DNA from: Streptomyces polyasparticus
GTDB taxonomy: Bacteria; Actinomycetota; Actinomycetes; Streptomycetales; Streptomycetaceae
Length of the DNA stretch: 64,000 bases
Reading direction: 5' to 3'
NCBI RefSeq assembly: GCF_014493765.1
Contig: NZ_JACTVJ010000021.1
Coordinates: forward strand, 40,447 to 104,446
Both the position numbers and the translations under genes were made by a program. This document shows positions 26,007 to 35,114 of the stretch, one piece after another (the first letter of the stretch is position 1; every line of letters starts with the position of its first letter). The notes under the pieces are model-generated. The model was given only the letters and a program-made list of their open reading frames with translations, did not search any database and was not told the DNA's origin.

Positions 26007-28151
26007 TTAGATGTCCAACAGCCCGTATCGAATGCGAAGTGGGCGAAGGATATCGAGAGTCTCTGCCTCGTTCTCCGCAAGGTGAGCAAATTCAGTTACC
26101 CGCGCGAGCTCCCGAGCAACCATTCCTCGCTCGGTGTTGTCTCGCATCTCTGCCACGTCCTCTGGAGGAACAACGATGAAGTCGACAATGTCCGCCACGG
26201 ACTTTCCCGGTGACTGACGGAGCACTCGTCCGCGGCGTTGGATGAACTGACGAGGGTTCGTCGAGCTGGCGAGCAAGTAGGCCGTGCGGGCCGCAGGTAC
26301 ATCGACCCCCTCATCCAGACACCGCATTGAGGCGACGACCTGCAGCTTGTTGTTCGCGAACCGTTCCAGCACCTGCCGCCGTTCCACGCGCTTGGTCTCC
26401 GCCGTGTACCGAGCAGCCGGCATCTGCAGCTGGTTGCCAACGAGGTCCAACGCCTGATCGATTTGTGCAGGTTCTTCCGGTGCGCCGGCCTCGTAAGAGA
26501 GCGGGTGCCGTCCTTCCGCACAGTAGAGAAGTTGGTGCCAGTCGCCTCTGCGCTTCTCGATCTCTTTCCTGAGGGCGGGCAACTTGGCGCGGGCGTGCCC
26601 CAGAAGGTTGGAGCGTTTGCGCAACAGCGCTCCCAACGCACTGTCTTCATCTGCTCTTTCCGACCCCTGCTGCGCTGCGAAGATTCTCGCGATCTTCTCA
26701 GTGATCTCTACGTACAGCTCGGTCTCTTCAGCATCAAGCTCAACGATCACTGGTGTGTACGTGTACCGGCACAGGGCGCCGGCCTTGATCGCCTCGCCGA
26801 TCCCCATCTCGAAGACCACATCGCCGAAGTAGTCCGTAAGGGCTGCGGTCCCTTCGTCATCGAACCAGCGTTCCGGCGTGGCTGAAAGCCCGAGGCGGAA
26901 TTCGGCGTTCTCGGGCAGTTTGGAACTGATGTGCTTGGCGCCAAGGTTGTGAGCTTCGTCTGCGATCAGCAGAAGTCGACCTGAGTAACGGCTCAAAATG
27001 TTTTGAAACGCGGTGTCGCCGAACGTCTTGTTAGTGGTAATGACCACGCCGCCCTGACTTGTTCCGAGAGCCAGAGAATCCAAGAGATGTGATGCTCTTC
27101 CGAACCATGACGCCGTTGACTCATACGCTCGGACTGGGGACACCCCGAACCATTCGATATCCTTTGCCCACTGGTCAACCAGGTGCTGGTAGGGAGCGAC
27201 GACCACGGTCAGAAGCGGCTCACCAGTTTTGTGCAGCATCTTGGCTACCTGGGCTCCCGCTGATAGCGCCGTGAGAGTCTTTCCAGTCCCAGTGGCCATC
27301 CGGAGGATGCCACGGCCGCTCATGGCAAACCACCTACCGACGGCCTGCTTCTGATACTCGCGAACTTGCAGCTCGGCTGGGATGGTTAGAATGCCAACCT
27401 TGGACTCGGATGTGATCGTCACAGGGGCGCCGTTGTAGTCCACGAGCTCTGAATCGCCAAGTTCTGCAGCCATTTGATGGCTGCGCTCAACGATTTTCTT
27501 TGCCGCGTCCGTGAAAGGGATCACTCGAAGAGTAGTCGTTCGGTCTGCCCAGAGATCGTCGAAGTGCCGGCTGATACGGAGTGCCCGTTCGCGGCCCCTC
27601 TCGTCCCAGCTGCGGAAGACTTCAATAGACTCGAAGTTACCGATAAGTCCGGACAGAGTCTCGTTTGCGCTCCCTTTGAACGCCACCAGATCGCGATCGT
27701 CGCGGAAAACACCGATTTTCTCGTGGTACATTCCAACGCGATTACCAGAAGTGACGTAGGCGAGCTTAAAGTCAAGGCGCCCTTCGGCCACGAGGTTGCC
27801 GAGCTTTCCCAGTCCGCGAGCGGCTCGGGAATCCTCGATTGCGCGCTCCAAATCTCGGATGGCAGCCTTCTCGAGAACGGATCGCAGCTCGTATCCTGCC
27901 TCGATTTCTGCGACGTCTTCAGGCAGAAGGTAAGGGGAGGCGATGATACGCATAACCCCACCGCGCCGTACGAATTCATCAACCCCCGCTCCGATTACGG
28001 CGAGAACCGAGGAAGTGAAATAGCCGACGGCGCGATCGTATGAACGCGAAACGGACAGGGCGGGAACGTAAAATTCATCAACGACGCTTCCGCGGTCGCT
28101 TCGGTACTCTCCCGCCAAGTCGGCATAGCGGAGAGAATCTGAAACACTCAC
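26007..28151 (-). CDS. Phosphorothioation-system restriction enzyme: PLD nuclease fused to SF2 helicase
   Basis: 714 aa. The N-terminal phospholipase-D-type nuclease domain has MYHEKIGVFRDD (H143, K145) and FKGSANET (G160-S161-x-N163). The SF2 helicase core has MATGTGKT (286-292), LIADEAHN (DEAH 398-401), GLSATPER and, near the end, QFIQRRGRVLRQ (motif VI). This domain order matches the family annotated as DNA phosphorothioation system restriction enzyme. It likely cuts DNA lacking the sulfur mark, so it acts as the effector. The neighbouring genes differ from the classic DndFGH set, so the partners are probably distinct. Confidence 0.88.
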   Translation of the reverse strand: MSVSDSLRYADLAGEYRSDRGSVVDEFYVPALSVSRSYDRAVGYFTSSVLAVIGAGVDEFVRRGGVMRIIASPYLLPEDVAEIEAGYELRSVLEKAAIRDLERAIEDSRAARGLGKLGNLVAEGRLDFKLAYVTSGNRVGMYHEKIGVFRDDRDLVAFKGSANETLSGLIGNFESIEVFRSWDERGRERALRISRHFDDLWADRTTTLRVIPFTDAAKKIVERSHQMAAELGDSELVDYNGAPVTITSESKVGILTIPAELQVREYQKQAVGRWFAMSGRGILRMATGTGKTLTALSAGAQVAKMLHKTGEPLLTVVVAPYQHLVDQWAKDIEWFGVSPVRAYESTASWFGRASHLLDSLALGTSQGGVVITTNKTFGDTAFQNILSRYSGRLLLIADEAHNLGAKHISSKLPENAEFRLGLSATPERWFDDEGTAALTDYFGDVVFEMGIGEAIKAGALCRYTYTPVIVELDAEETELYVEITEKIARIFAAQQGSERADEDSALGALLRKRSNLLGHARAKLPALRKEIEKRRGDWHQLLYCAEGRHPLSYEAGAPEEPAQIDQALDLVGNQLQMPAARYTAETKRVERRQVLERFANNKLQVVASMRCLDEGVDVPAARTAYLLASSTNPRQFIQRRGRVLRQSPGKSVADIVDFIVVPPEDVAEMRDNTERGMVARELARVTEFAHLAENEAETLDILRPLRIRYGLLDI

Positions 28152-30214
28152 TAGAAGTCCAATCCTAGATCTCGTGCAAGCTCCCTGCCGGCGGCGGGAC
28201 TGGTCTTACGGGTCCCATTGCTTGATGAATCGTGACGCTCATCATCGTAGTCATCTGACAAGCGTCGAACGATCCCACCTTTCGAAGTGAAGGGGTATGT
28301 CGACATAGTTTGGCGCAGAGATGCTTCGTTGATGGAAAACGAGCGCGTTAGCTTCCGAATCAGGACGTCGCTGGCGACGCTGCCTCCGGCATCGTCGACT
28401 TCTTCGGCAACGAGGTCCTTCAGACTGGTGTATGGACGCAACTCCCAGCTGGCGAGTGCCCACGAATCAATGTCACTCCGTGTGAAGGTCGGGTCCGCTG
28501 CGAGTTGAATCTTCAATGATCTTTCATTTACATCGCTACCCATCCGCTCTACCAGGCGAGCTGTTAGTAGTGGATGTTGCGCCTCGCTCAGAACTGTGTG
28601 CGCGCGCGCCTTGAGGGTCCCGCGCCGAGGGTTTGGTGCCACAGGTCGCGCATTTTCGGTCTGCTCCGGACTTGCGTCCACTACTAGCCAGCCTGCTTCA
28701 GTAGCCTTGGCGTTGAGGATCCGCTTCACGGTCTCGCGGGCGTGGCGCGGAAGCGGAATATCTCCGATCAGTAGTGAGCCGAGCGTTGCGTAGGGGTCGA
28801 TCTCGCTCACTGCCGATGCCAGGTCATTCAATTCTTGCGAAAGGGACCTTTGGTGTCTGTCAACCGCCCCTGTATTGGGTTGAGAATCCGTCGGTGCACA
28901 GGATTTCATGGCGTCGGCGTAGGCGTCTTGGACTACCTGCGGAATGCGTCCTCGAATTCCAACCGTATATCCATTGCGGCGTGCCCATGAGCGAATGTCC
29001 GATGCGCTGGAATTTTCATTCCGGGGTGATATATCGAACGTCGCATTGGGCTCGCTGTCTACTTTCGTATCGTTTTGAAATTGGGCGGAACCCTCCTGGA
29101 GGGCTAGCTCCTGAATGCTAAGCTGTCCGTTGCAATGCTCTAGTCCGCAATGCGCAAGCCAAGCGGCAAGCGATTTCGAATCCCAGTCTTGCGCATCTAG
29201 AATCATCGAAGCCGATCGAACTGAAAGTACCTCATTGGGTTCGAGATTTAGAGACTTTAGTGTTTCGCTGCGCTTGTGGTTCAGATCTCCGGAGTAAACC
29301 CACTCGCCTTCGGTGCTGACTCCTCGCAGTGCCGAGAGCGGCTTCAGGGAACTCGTGTCGCTGTCGAGGATTTCGTCCGCAAGCCAGGGGAGTTGCGTTA
29401 GGAGCGAATCCTGCAATATAGGGTTTCTCGTAGCGCGATCAAACGCCGCAATGGCCGCATCGAGGTTGACTGATTCCAACATGGCATTCTGAAGTTTGCC
29501 CGGAAGGGCTTCTGCGAGTTCAGCCACTCGATCCCGCAGGCACCTGTGCTCGGCCGCGAGGCGGTTCATCGCATTCTCGTTGCGCCCGAGCGCATCTTCG
29601 GATAGCAGGATGCCCTGTTCCCTGATGTCCAGACTTTCGTACCACTCGGTCAGCGCCCACCCGAAAGCGCGTGCGGGATCCCACGCACTCAGGGTGGCGG
29701 CCCGCAGCAGAGCTCCGACTATGGCGGTTACTTGTTTTTTCGGAATCCCCCGTGTGCTCTTTAGAGACGCAGGCGTTTCTTCGTGGAGGTCGCCGACAGT
29801 CGAAAGTCTGCAGCGATTGAGTGTCGCCATCGTTGCAGTGTCCAAGCCGAGTGAAGCCAACTGAAAATCATTCGGCGCCTCAGGAATCAGTGTCCCAATG
29901 GTCTTGTTCGGGATTTCCCCATGGGATGCGACGATCGAACCGAATTGTTCGAATACGGCATCCATTGAGGAGCGCCTCGAGGCAGTTGCGAGCGGGCTCT
30001 CTCGAACCCACCACTGCGCAGGCCCACCTAGCCGCTGAAGCTCCAGAAGCGCATCAGTCCAGAGATGCTCTACCCAGGGGAAGAGCTGGACCCACGTGGC
30101 GCCCTGCTGGTCAACTGGCTGCACCGACACTCCCTCACTCCGTGGCCATCTAGGCCACGATCCGCCAAAATAGCTCGACGCTTCGCTCGACATGGAAGGC
30201 GAAAGTCCCGACAC
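28151..30214 (-). CDS. Multi-domain DNA-binding protein with Lsr2-like, HhH-like and winged-helix segments
   Basis: 687 aa, no single family recognised. Segments seen: a helix-hairpin-helix resembling the RNA polymerase alpha C-terminal domain (about 128-170, LSTVGDLHEETPASLKSTRG); an Lsr2 C-terminal-like motif, IRSWARRNGY then RGRIPQVVQDAY (about 407-432), which in Lsr2 inserts RGR into the DNA minor groove; and two winged-helix-like repeats (about 535-595 and 600-655). No catalytic motif is visible. GTG 30214 and ATG 30193 are both possible starts. The DNA looks AT-richer than its neighbours, hinting at a separate origin. Likely role: DNA recognition for the restriction side. Confidence 0.65.
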   Translation of the reverse strand: MSGLSPSMSSEASSYFGGSWPRWPRSEGVSVQPVDQQGATWVQLFPWVEHLWTDALLELQRLGGPAQWWVRESPLATASRRSSMDAVFEQFGSIVASHGEIPNKTIGTLIPEAPNDFQLASLGLDTATMATLNRCRLSTVGDLHEETPASLKSTRGIPKKQVTAIVGALLRAATLSAWDPARAFGWALTEWYESLDIREQGILLSEDALGRNENAMNRLAAEHRCLRDRVAELAEALPGKLQNAMLESVNLDAAIAAFDRATRNPILQDSLLTQLPWLADEILDSDTSSLKPLSALRGVSTEGEWVYSGDLNHKRSETLKSLNLEPNEVLSVRSASMILDAQDWDSKSLAAWLAHCGLEHCNGQLSIQELALQEGSAQFQNDTKVDSEPNATFDISPRNENSSASDIRSWARRNGYTVGIRGRIPQVVQDAYADAMKSCAPTDSQPNTGAVDRHQRSLSQELNDLASAVSEIDPYATLGSLLIGDIPLPRHARETVKRILNAKATEAGWLVVDASPEQTENARPVAPNPRRGTLKARAHTVLSEAQHPLLTARLVERMGSDVNERSLKIQLAADPTFTRSDIDSWALASWELRPYTSLKDLVAEEVDDAGGSVASDVLIRKLTRSFSINEASLRQTMSTYPFTSKGGIVRRLSDDYDDERHDSSSNGTRKTSPAAGRELARDLGLDF

Positions 30215-30272
30215 CGCAGGGCGGAGGGCCCTGAAGGTGTGCCGCGGCCTTGTGCCCTCTGCAGAGCGGCGA

Positions 30273-32009
30273 CTACAGGACGTCCTTGATCTTGTTCATG
30301 TAGAGCTGGGTGAAGCTTCCCCAGTGCTTCCGAAGCTCCGCATACTGCTCGTCGGGCGTCCCGTGCTGCGTCTCTGCCTTCGCGTAGGCCACGATGAGGA
30401 GTGTGATCGCTTCGAGTGCTCGCTTGGCGGTGGACGACGCCTTTCCGCCGGCGCCATCCCCGTTCGATCCGTCAGCGAGGGCCCGCAGTGGTTCGTACAT
30501 CTCGCGGTAGAAGGAGTGTCGTTCGTTGAGGCGGATCAGGGTTTGCTCACCGAGGTGGGTGAGCTCGAACATCTGGTCACCAGGGAAATCGACAGTCTCG
30601 ATCACGAAAGGAAGCTGCGAGATCTCCTGCGCGTAGGCCGCCTTCTCCTCTGCTGAGTCGGCCTTCCCCGCGTCCTTGGCCATGTCGCCGTAGGCACGCT
30701 CCTTCTCGGCGGGCGTGGGCACCGACTTCACCCGAGATTTCGGCATGGTGTGGTCGGCCTTCTTGACGGCCTTGATGATCGGAGCGTGCTCCCCGGCGTG
30801 CTCCGCGCGCTCCCTGTCCTGCTGGCCCCAGATTCGGGCCAGTTCAGCTCGTGCGCCCGGAATGATTCGCTTGGCGAGATCGCGCAGCGTCGTGCGCAGC
30901 TCATCGGCTGGTACGGCGCCTCGCTTGACGTTGCGGACTCCCATGAGACGGTCCAGTTCAGGGGTGAAACGAACCTCGAATCCAATGAACCGGTCAGGGG
31001 TCTTCACGCCATCCGGATAGAGGCGAGCTACGGGCGTGTAGCTGATCTCCCTCTCATGGCGCAGGAAGCTGATGGCTCCCTCGTTCTCGGGCAGCCGCAG
31101 TTGCTTCGCCATCCCATCACCACCGGATCCCTTGTGCCGGAGTACCTCCGGGGGCGCAAGAGTGATCGTCACGTGAACCTTGTGCTGCGTCCCTTCGACA
31201 GAGACCTCGTCATCGAAGAAGACCTGTGGTGCGAAATGGTGCTGTCCGCCAGGAAATGCGGCATTCGCGGTTCGACGGAGATGCTCGGCCAGTACGTGGT
31301 CGACCCAGGTGCCCTGGTGACGGAACGTGGGGTCGTGGGGTCGGAGATCTAGGCCATCGACGGTGATGCGGATCCCACCGGAAAGGAACTCGCGGAAGAC
31401 CCGCGAAAGCTCCTTGTTGAGCTCATTCCGAACATGGTCCGGAGTCGTCCGGCCGTGACCGTCCGACACTCGATCGATCTTGGACCACAGGACCAGTGTT
31501 CCCGAACCCTCAGGAAAGTAGGCGAGCAGGTGCGCGGGGAGGGGTTCGTCATCCGGCGGGGCAATCCCGATCTCGTTTCCCACCTCCTCTTCTCGGACCG
31601 CATCGCTGAGGTCGAAGAAGACGTGGCGGATGCGATCAGTGCCTTCCACGCGCGACCACGCATCCATGCGCATGGCCACACTGAGCCCTGCGAGCTTGGC
31701 ACCCACACCGAACTTCCCGATCGTGTCATTCGACATGAACCGAGTGGAGAACCCGAGCTGCAGGTAGTGGTGGAGGGTTTCCTCTTCCATCCCCTTGCCG
31801 TCATCGATGATGGCGACCTGCTTGATCACCTTCTTGCGGGCGACCTGGCCTTCTTCGGTCACGATCTGAATGTGATTGGCCTTGGCCTCGATGCTGTTGT
31901 CGATGACCTCCCCGACGGCCGACGGGAAGTTGTGGCCGGACTCCCTGAGGCTCATCAGAGCCTGGCCGGAAAGGACTACGGGGATGGGCTGGGGTTCGAT
32001 GTCGTTCAT
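30273..32009 (-). CDS. GHKL (Hsp90/MutL/MORC-like) ATPase, first gene of restriction operon
   Basis: 578 aa. The Bergerat fold is complete: EVIDNSIEAKA (E34, D37, N38), DDGKGM (69-74) and IGKFGVGAKLAGLSV (from 97). The region after about 200 resembles the transducer domain of MutL/MORC ATPases, followed by a charged linker (about 400-450). Such ATPases act as DNA-clamping gates. The ATG follows AGGAG. It leads the leftward operon and may license the nuclease in an ATP-dependent way; this is inferred from fold and context. I know of no standard DndFGH component with this fold. Confidence 0.8.
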   Translation of the reverse strand: MNDIEPQPIPVVLSGQALMSLRESGHNFPSAVGEVIDNSIEAKANHIQIVTEEGQVARKKVIKQVAIIDDGKGMEEETLHHYLQLGFSTRFMSNDTIGKFGVGAKLAGLSVAMRMDAWSRVEGTDRIRHVFFDLSDAVREEEVGNEIGIAPPDDEPLPAHLLAYFPEGSGTLVLWSKIDRVSDGHGRTTPDHVRNELNKELSRVFREFLSGGIRITVDGLDLRPHDPTFRHQGTWVDHVLAEHLRRTANAAFPGGQHHFAPQVFFDDEVSVEGTQHKVHVTITLAPPEVLRHKGSGGDGMAKQLRLPENEGAISFLRHEREISYTPVARLYPDGVKTPDRFIGFEVRFTPELDRLMGVRNVKRGAVPADELRTTLRDLAKRIIPGARAELARIWGQQDRERAEHAGEHAPIIKAVKKADHTMPKSRVKSVPTPAEKERAYGDMAKDAGKADSAEEKAAYAQEISQLPFVIETVDFPGDQMFELTHLGEQTLIRLNERHSFYREMYEPLRALADGSNGDGAGGKASSTAKRALEAITLLIVAYAKAETQHGTPDEQYAELRKHWGSFTQLYMNKIKDVL

Positions 32010-32040
32010 GACTCTGCTCCTGACGATCCGCGTGACGCGG

Positions 32041-32100
32041 TAGACGTCCTGTATGTGGGGTTCGGTCCGCAGTCAGGTTTTGCCTGGCTGCGGCGTCTAG
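32041..32100 (-). promoter_or_regulatory. Nested inverted repeats in leader of restriction operon
   Basis: In the 5' leader of the GHKL gene, an outer TAGACG/CGTCTA pair (32041-32046 and 32094-32099) encloses a stem of CCGCAGTCAGG (32067-32077) and CCTGGCTGCGG (32083-32093) with one mismatch. It could be an operator or a leader hairpin controlling the six-gene operon. Confidence 0.4.
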
Positions 32101-32111
32101 GACTAGTGAGT

Positions 32112-32149
32112 GGCGGGGGTGACCAGGGCTCGGTGCAGTCACCCCCGCC
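32112..32149 (-). terminator. Hairpin terminator after HTH/sigma-like gene
   Basis: Perfect 12-bp inverted repeat, GGCGGGGGTGAC (32112-32123) and GTCACCCCCGCC (32138-32149), about 50 bp downstream of the 32200-32736 gene. It separates that transcript from the restriction operon. Confidence 0.75.
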
Positions 32150-32199
32150 GTACCGAAATGCACGGCTGCCGAGAATGCCCGGGCTGCCGTGTCAGTCCT

Positions 32200-32736
32200 C
32201 TATGACTCGGAGGTGGCCAGCGTCTCGGCGTAGATCCGGAGCGCGCGGCGTGCGCGTTCGACGGTTGCTACCGAGACTCCGGCCCGCTGTGCCGTTGCCG
32301 CCGCAGTCTCACCCTGCAGAATCCCCCTCAGGCACACCGGGCCGTGGGTCCCAAGGGCGGCGGCGTAGCTGCTGAGGTTCTGGATGAGTTCATCCGCTAC
32401 GGCGAGCTCTTCCGGGGTCACGTAGGTGATCAACTCGGCGTTGACGGAGCCGTCAGGCGCGTAACCCACCAAGCGGCGGTGGCGCGCATCGGCGAGGGGC
32501 CTTCCGGCTGCCGTTTCGCGGGAACGCTGCTGTGAGCGGCAGTTGGTGCGGCGCGCATCACGCAGGAGGTTGCGGCAGAGGTAGGTCGGGTTTTCGGCGG
32601 CGCGCTTCTCGCCGAGGGCCAAGTTGAGCGCGGTATCGATCTGGTCCTGGAACTCCGCGGTACGAGGCCCGGACTTCTGGAGCTCGTACAGGCGGCACAT
32701 CGCGTCGATCCTCACGTGACACAGCTGGAGCTTCAT
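32200..32736 (-). CDS. Small HTH protein resembling sigma-factor region 4
   Basis: 178 aa. The C-terminal 45 residues form a sigma-70 region-4-like helix-turn-helix, GILQGETAAATAQRAGVS then VATVERARRALRIY. The N-terminal half (LGEKRAAENPTYLCRNLLRDARR) is helical and loosely like region 2. It could be a phage or island late-gene regulator or an unusual small sigma factor. It lies downstream of, and on the same strand as, the capsid genes but is separated from them by 282 bp. The ATG at 32736 lies beneath a short promoter-like gap. Function is inferred from the HTH only. Confidence 0.65.
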   Translation of the reverse strand: MKLQLCHVRIDAMCRLYELQKSGPRTAEFQDQIDTALNLALGEKRAAENPTYLCRNLLRDARRTNCRSQQRSRETAAGRPLADARHRRLVGYAPDGSVNAELITYVTPEELAVADELIQNLSSYAAALGTHGPVCLRGILQGETAAATAQRAGVSVATVERARRALRIYAETLATSES

Positions 32737-33018
32737 AGCTCCCCTCCCGGTGCCCGACGGCTGTACGGCGGGCCCACATAGGTTTGACCTGCTGTCCCTT
32801 TGGCCCTCGTCGCCGTGTGGTCGACTCGGGCATCAGCAAGTACCTGCAAGGTAGCCCACCCCACTGACATCCGTCTGCGGAGTGGCCTCAGTGTCAATGG
32901 GACACCGAAGGCGGCAACTCCCTCACGGTGACCGGAAGTTGTCGGAAGTTTTCGTCCGTCACTCAGTGCACAGGTCTATGCGGCGGGGTATTCCGTCCGG
33001 TTGCACTGCCGGCCGATC

Positions 33019-33324
33019 TCACCGCGCGGGGCGTCTGACCAGGAATGTCGGCCTGGGCGGCGGCGGAGTGATCTTCTCGGCCTGCTCCAGAGAGACCAGT
33101 TGTCGCTCCAGCGCCCTGACGTTCTCGACGTTGCTCACCGTTGCGACCCCCTGAACGGTGACGGTCAGGGGGTCGGCGATCAGCATTGCCCGGCGCTCGC
33201 GGAGCACCTCAATTGCGACGGCCGTGAGGCTTCCGAGGCGACCATGACGGACTTCGAGCTCGCTGCGGGGGACTGGGCCCAGCTCGGAGGTCAGGTATGC
33301 GTAGTCATCGGCGGTGAGAGTCAC
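33019..33324 (-). CDS. Small head protein, possibly head-tail connector-like
   Basis: 101 aa, starting MTLTADDYAYLTSELG and ending with a Pro-rich tail (ITPPPPRPTFLVRRPAR). Its place after capsid genes and its size suit a head-completion or adaptor protein, but no motif is diagnostic. The GTG overlaps the preceding stop by 4 nt (GTGA). It is the last gene of the leftward head operon; no tail genes follow. Confidence 0.55.
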   Translation of the reverse strand: MTLTADDYAYLTSELGPVPRSELEVRHGRLGSLTAVAIEVLRERRAMLIADPLTVTVQGVATVSNVENVRALERQLVSLEQAEKITPPPPRPTFLVRRPAR

Positions 33325-33527
33325 GAGGGCGCCGACTTCGTACGGCGTGGTGGCGAAGTCTCGGGCTGCCAGGCGTCGGGATGGGTGATCTGCTTGATGA
33401 TGTCGGGGTTCGAGACTTCTGCTCCTGGAGCGAGGAGCAGGGGCTGCTGCGTCGCGGGGTCGATGACAAAGACTGCGGCGGCCAGGCAGCGAGGTGGAGT
33501 TGGTGCCTTGGGGGAGCTCGATGCCAT
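33321..33527 (-). CDS. Small phage protein of unknown function
   Basis: 68 aa from ATG 33527, starting 1 nt after the major capsid stop and overlapping the next gene by 4 nt. It reads MASSSPKAPTPPRCLAAAVF then VIDPATQQPLLLAPGAEVSN and resembles short actinophage head-operon proteins only in size and position. No function is recognised. Confidence 0.55.
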   Translation of the reverse strand: MASSSPKAPTPPRCLAAAVFVIDPATQQPLLLAPGAEVSNPDIIKQITHPDAWQPETSPPRRTKSAPS

Positions 33528-33528
33528 G

Positions 33529-34575
33529 TCAGAGCACCTTCGCCGTGATGTGGATGTCCGGCACGTACAGCACGGGCATCGCCACCGCCGCGCCCTTCGT
33601 CCAGACCTGGACCGGGTCGTCCTGGTGGCCACGCGTAATGACGATGCCCGGCGCGTCCTCTCGGAGGAGTGCTGGGTTGCCGCCGGCGGACAAGACCAGG
33701 GACTCAGCTGTGACGCCGTACTGGGTCTCCGCCCAGGATTCCGGGTTTGGTGGGATGAGGATCCAGCGGTCCTCGGGGATCACGCGCTGGTACGCGTCGT
33801 CGACCGAGACCTGGACGTCGTAGATCGTGATCGGGGGCAGGTTGTAGCGGGCGCGGACGACGTCGACCTCGTTCGGGGCGAGGACCGCCGTCGGAGTCGT
33901 CGAGCCAGCGACGCTGCCGTAGTACGCCGCTCTGTAGGCGTCGTTCGCCGCGAGGACCGCGCGGGCCTTGTACGAGGTGATTACGCGGGCAGGGAGCGGG
34001 GCGCCGATCGAGCGGAGGTACTCGATCCAGCGGAGTTCGTCCGCGATCGGGTCGCTCGTCGGGTCGGACCAGGGCTTGGCGGCTGTGGGCTTGTTGGCCG
34101 CGGGGACGTCGAAGTCGGCTTCCAGGTGGAGGCCGTTCTCGCCGTTGAGGGTGAAGATGCCGTCGACCAGGAGGTCGCCGGCGGCCAGTTCCATGCGGTT
34201 GTGGATCGATTCGACGTGGCGCTCGATGTCGTCGTAGAGCAGCTCGACGAATTCGGAGGAGTCGGCGCCGCGGGACGTGTCGAGGAGGATCTGCTCGAGT
34301 TCGCCGACGATCAGCTTCTGGCCGAGTGGGGGCAGCATGCCCTCGGTGATGATGCGCTCGGCCTGGCGGCGGGCGATGGTGGTCTGGGCGTCGTACGCGC
34401 GGAACTTCGCGGCGTTCACGCGTCGCTTGCTGCTCTTGATTCTGAACTTGACGGAGTTCAGGCGGCGTTCGGGCATGACCGTGCGCGTCAGCTCAAAGTC
34501 CGCTGGAGTCGTGATCGTGCGGGCGAAGGCGTTGATGTCCGTCGCATCGATGTCGCGTAGCAGTGTGTCCAGCAT
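33529..34575 (-). CDS. Major capsid protein, E family
   Basis: 348 aa, usual length for phage major capsid protein E. Typical features are an N-terminal arm, KVRI-like ERRLNSVKFRIKSSKRR, a central helix AERIITEGMLPPLGQK, the ADELRWIEYLRSIG segment and ITIYDVQVSVDD/VIPEDRWILIPP near the C-terminus. It forms the HK97-like shell. It lies directly after the decoration and scaffold genes, matching the lambda-type gene order portal, scaffold, decoration (gpD), capsid (gpE). A complete open frame suggests that a capsid could still be made. Confidence 0.85.
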   Translation of the reverse strand: MLDTLLRDIDATDINAFARTITTPADFELTRTVMPERRLNSVKFRIKSSKRRVNAAKFRAYDAQTTIARRQAERIITEGMLPPLGQKLIVGELEQILLDTSRGADSSEFVELLYDDIERHVESIHNRMELAAGDLLVDGIFTLNGENGLHLEADFDVPAANKPTAAKPWSDPTSDPIADELRWIEYLRSIGAPLPARVITSYKARAVLAANDAYRAAYYGSVAGSTTPTAVLAPNEVDVVRARYNLPPITIYDVQVSVDDAYQRVIPEDRWILIPPNPESWAETQYGVTAESLVLSAGGNPALLREDAPGIVITRGHQDDPVQVWTKGAAVAMPVLYVPDIHITAKVL

Positions 34576-34602
34576 GGTGGGTCTCCGACCTTGGCTCGCC
34601 GG

Positions 34603-35013
34603 CTATACGAAGTGGATCTGCGCGGTGGACTGGGTGACCGCGGTCGGGTCGAGAGCGCACGGGAGCTGGGCCGCCGCTACGACGCCGTGCCAGTGCAGAG
34701 ATCCGGCGGCTCGGCGAGAGCCGGGGGTGAAGTGGATCTCGGCGAGCAGCACGCCGGCGAAGACCTCGCGGCCGTCGCAGGCGTCCGTGTCCCAGGGGCC
34801 GTACAGGCCGGTCGTGGTGATGCGGCCGAGCGGGATGCCAGAGGTGAAACAGGAGCGGGGCTGCGTCTCGTGGCCAGGGGTGTAGTGCTCGCCGACACGG
34901 AAGTGGGTGATGTCCAGAGTGATGCTGAGCGCGGCGTTGAGACCGTGGCGGGAGATCAGCCAGGGGCGGTCGGCGGTGATGTGCTCGTGAGTGATGGTCG
35001 GCTGGAGGTCCAT
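34603..35013 (-). CDS. Head decoration protein (lambda gpD-like)
   Basis: 136 aa from ATG 35013. The start MDLQPTITHEHITADRPWLI, the central SGIPLGRITTTGLYGPWD and REVFAGVLLAEIHF resemble the bacteriophage head decoration family, which stabilises expanded capsids as trimers. An in-frame 25-residue upstream extension lacks a ribosome site and is rejected. It lies 27 bp upstream of the major capsid gene, the expected place. Confidence 0.75.
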   Translation of the reverse strand: MDLQPTITHEHITADRPWLISRHGLNAALSITLDITHFRVGEHYTPGHETQPRSCFTSGIPLGRITTTGLYGPWDTDACDGREVFAGVLLAEIHFTPGSRRAAGSLHWHGVVAAAQLPCALDPTAVTQSTAQIHFV

Positions 35014-35114
35014 GGATGTCCTTGTGAGATCGCGGTGCGTACGGGGAGCGGAGCGCTGTTGTCCGTGATCTCGATGAGGTGGGGGCACGGTCCCCGCGCT
35101 GGTCGTGGCGGCCG

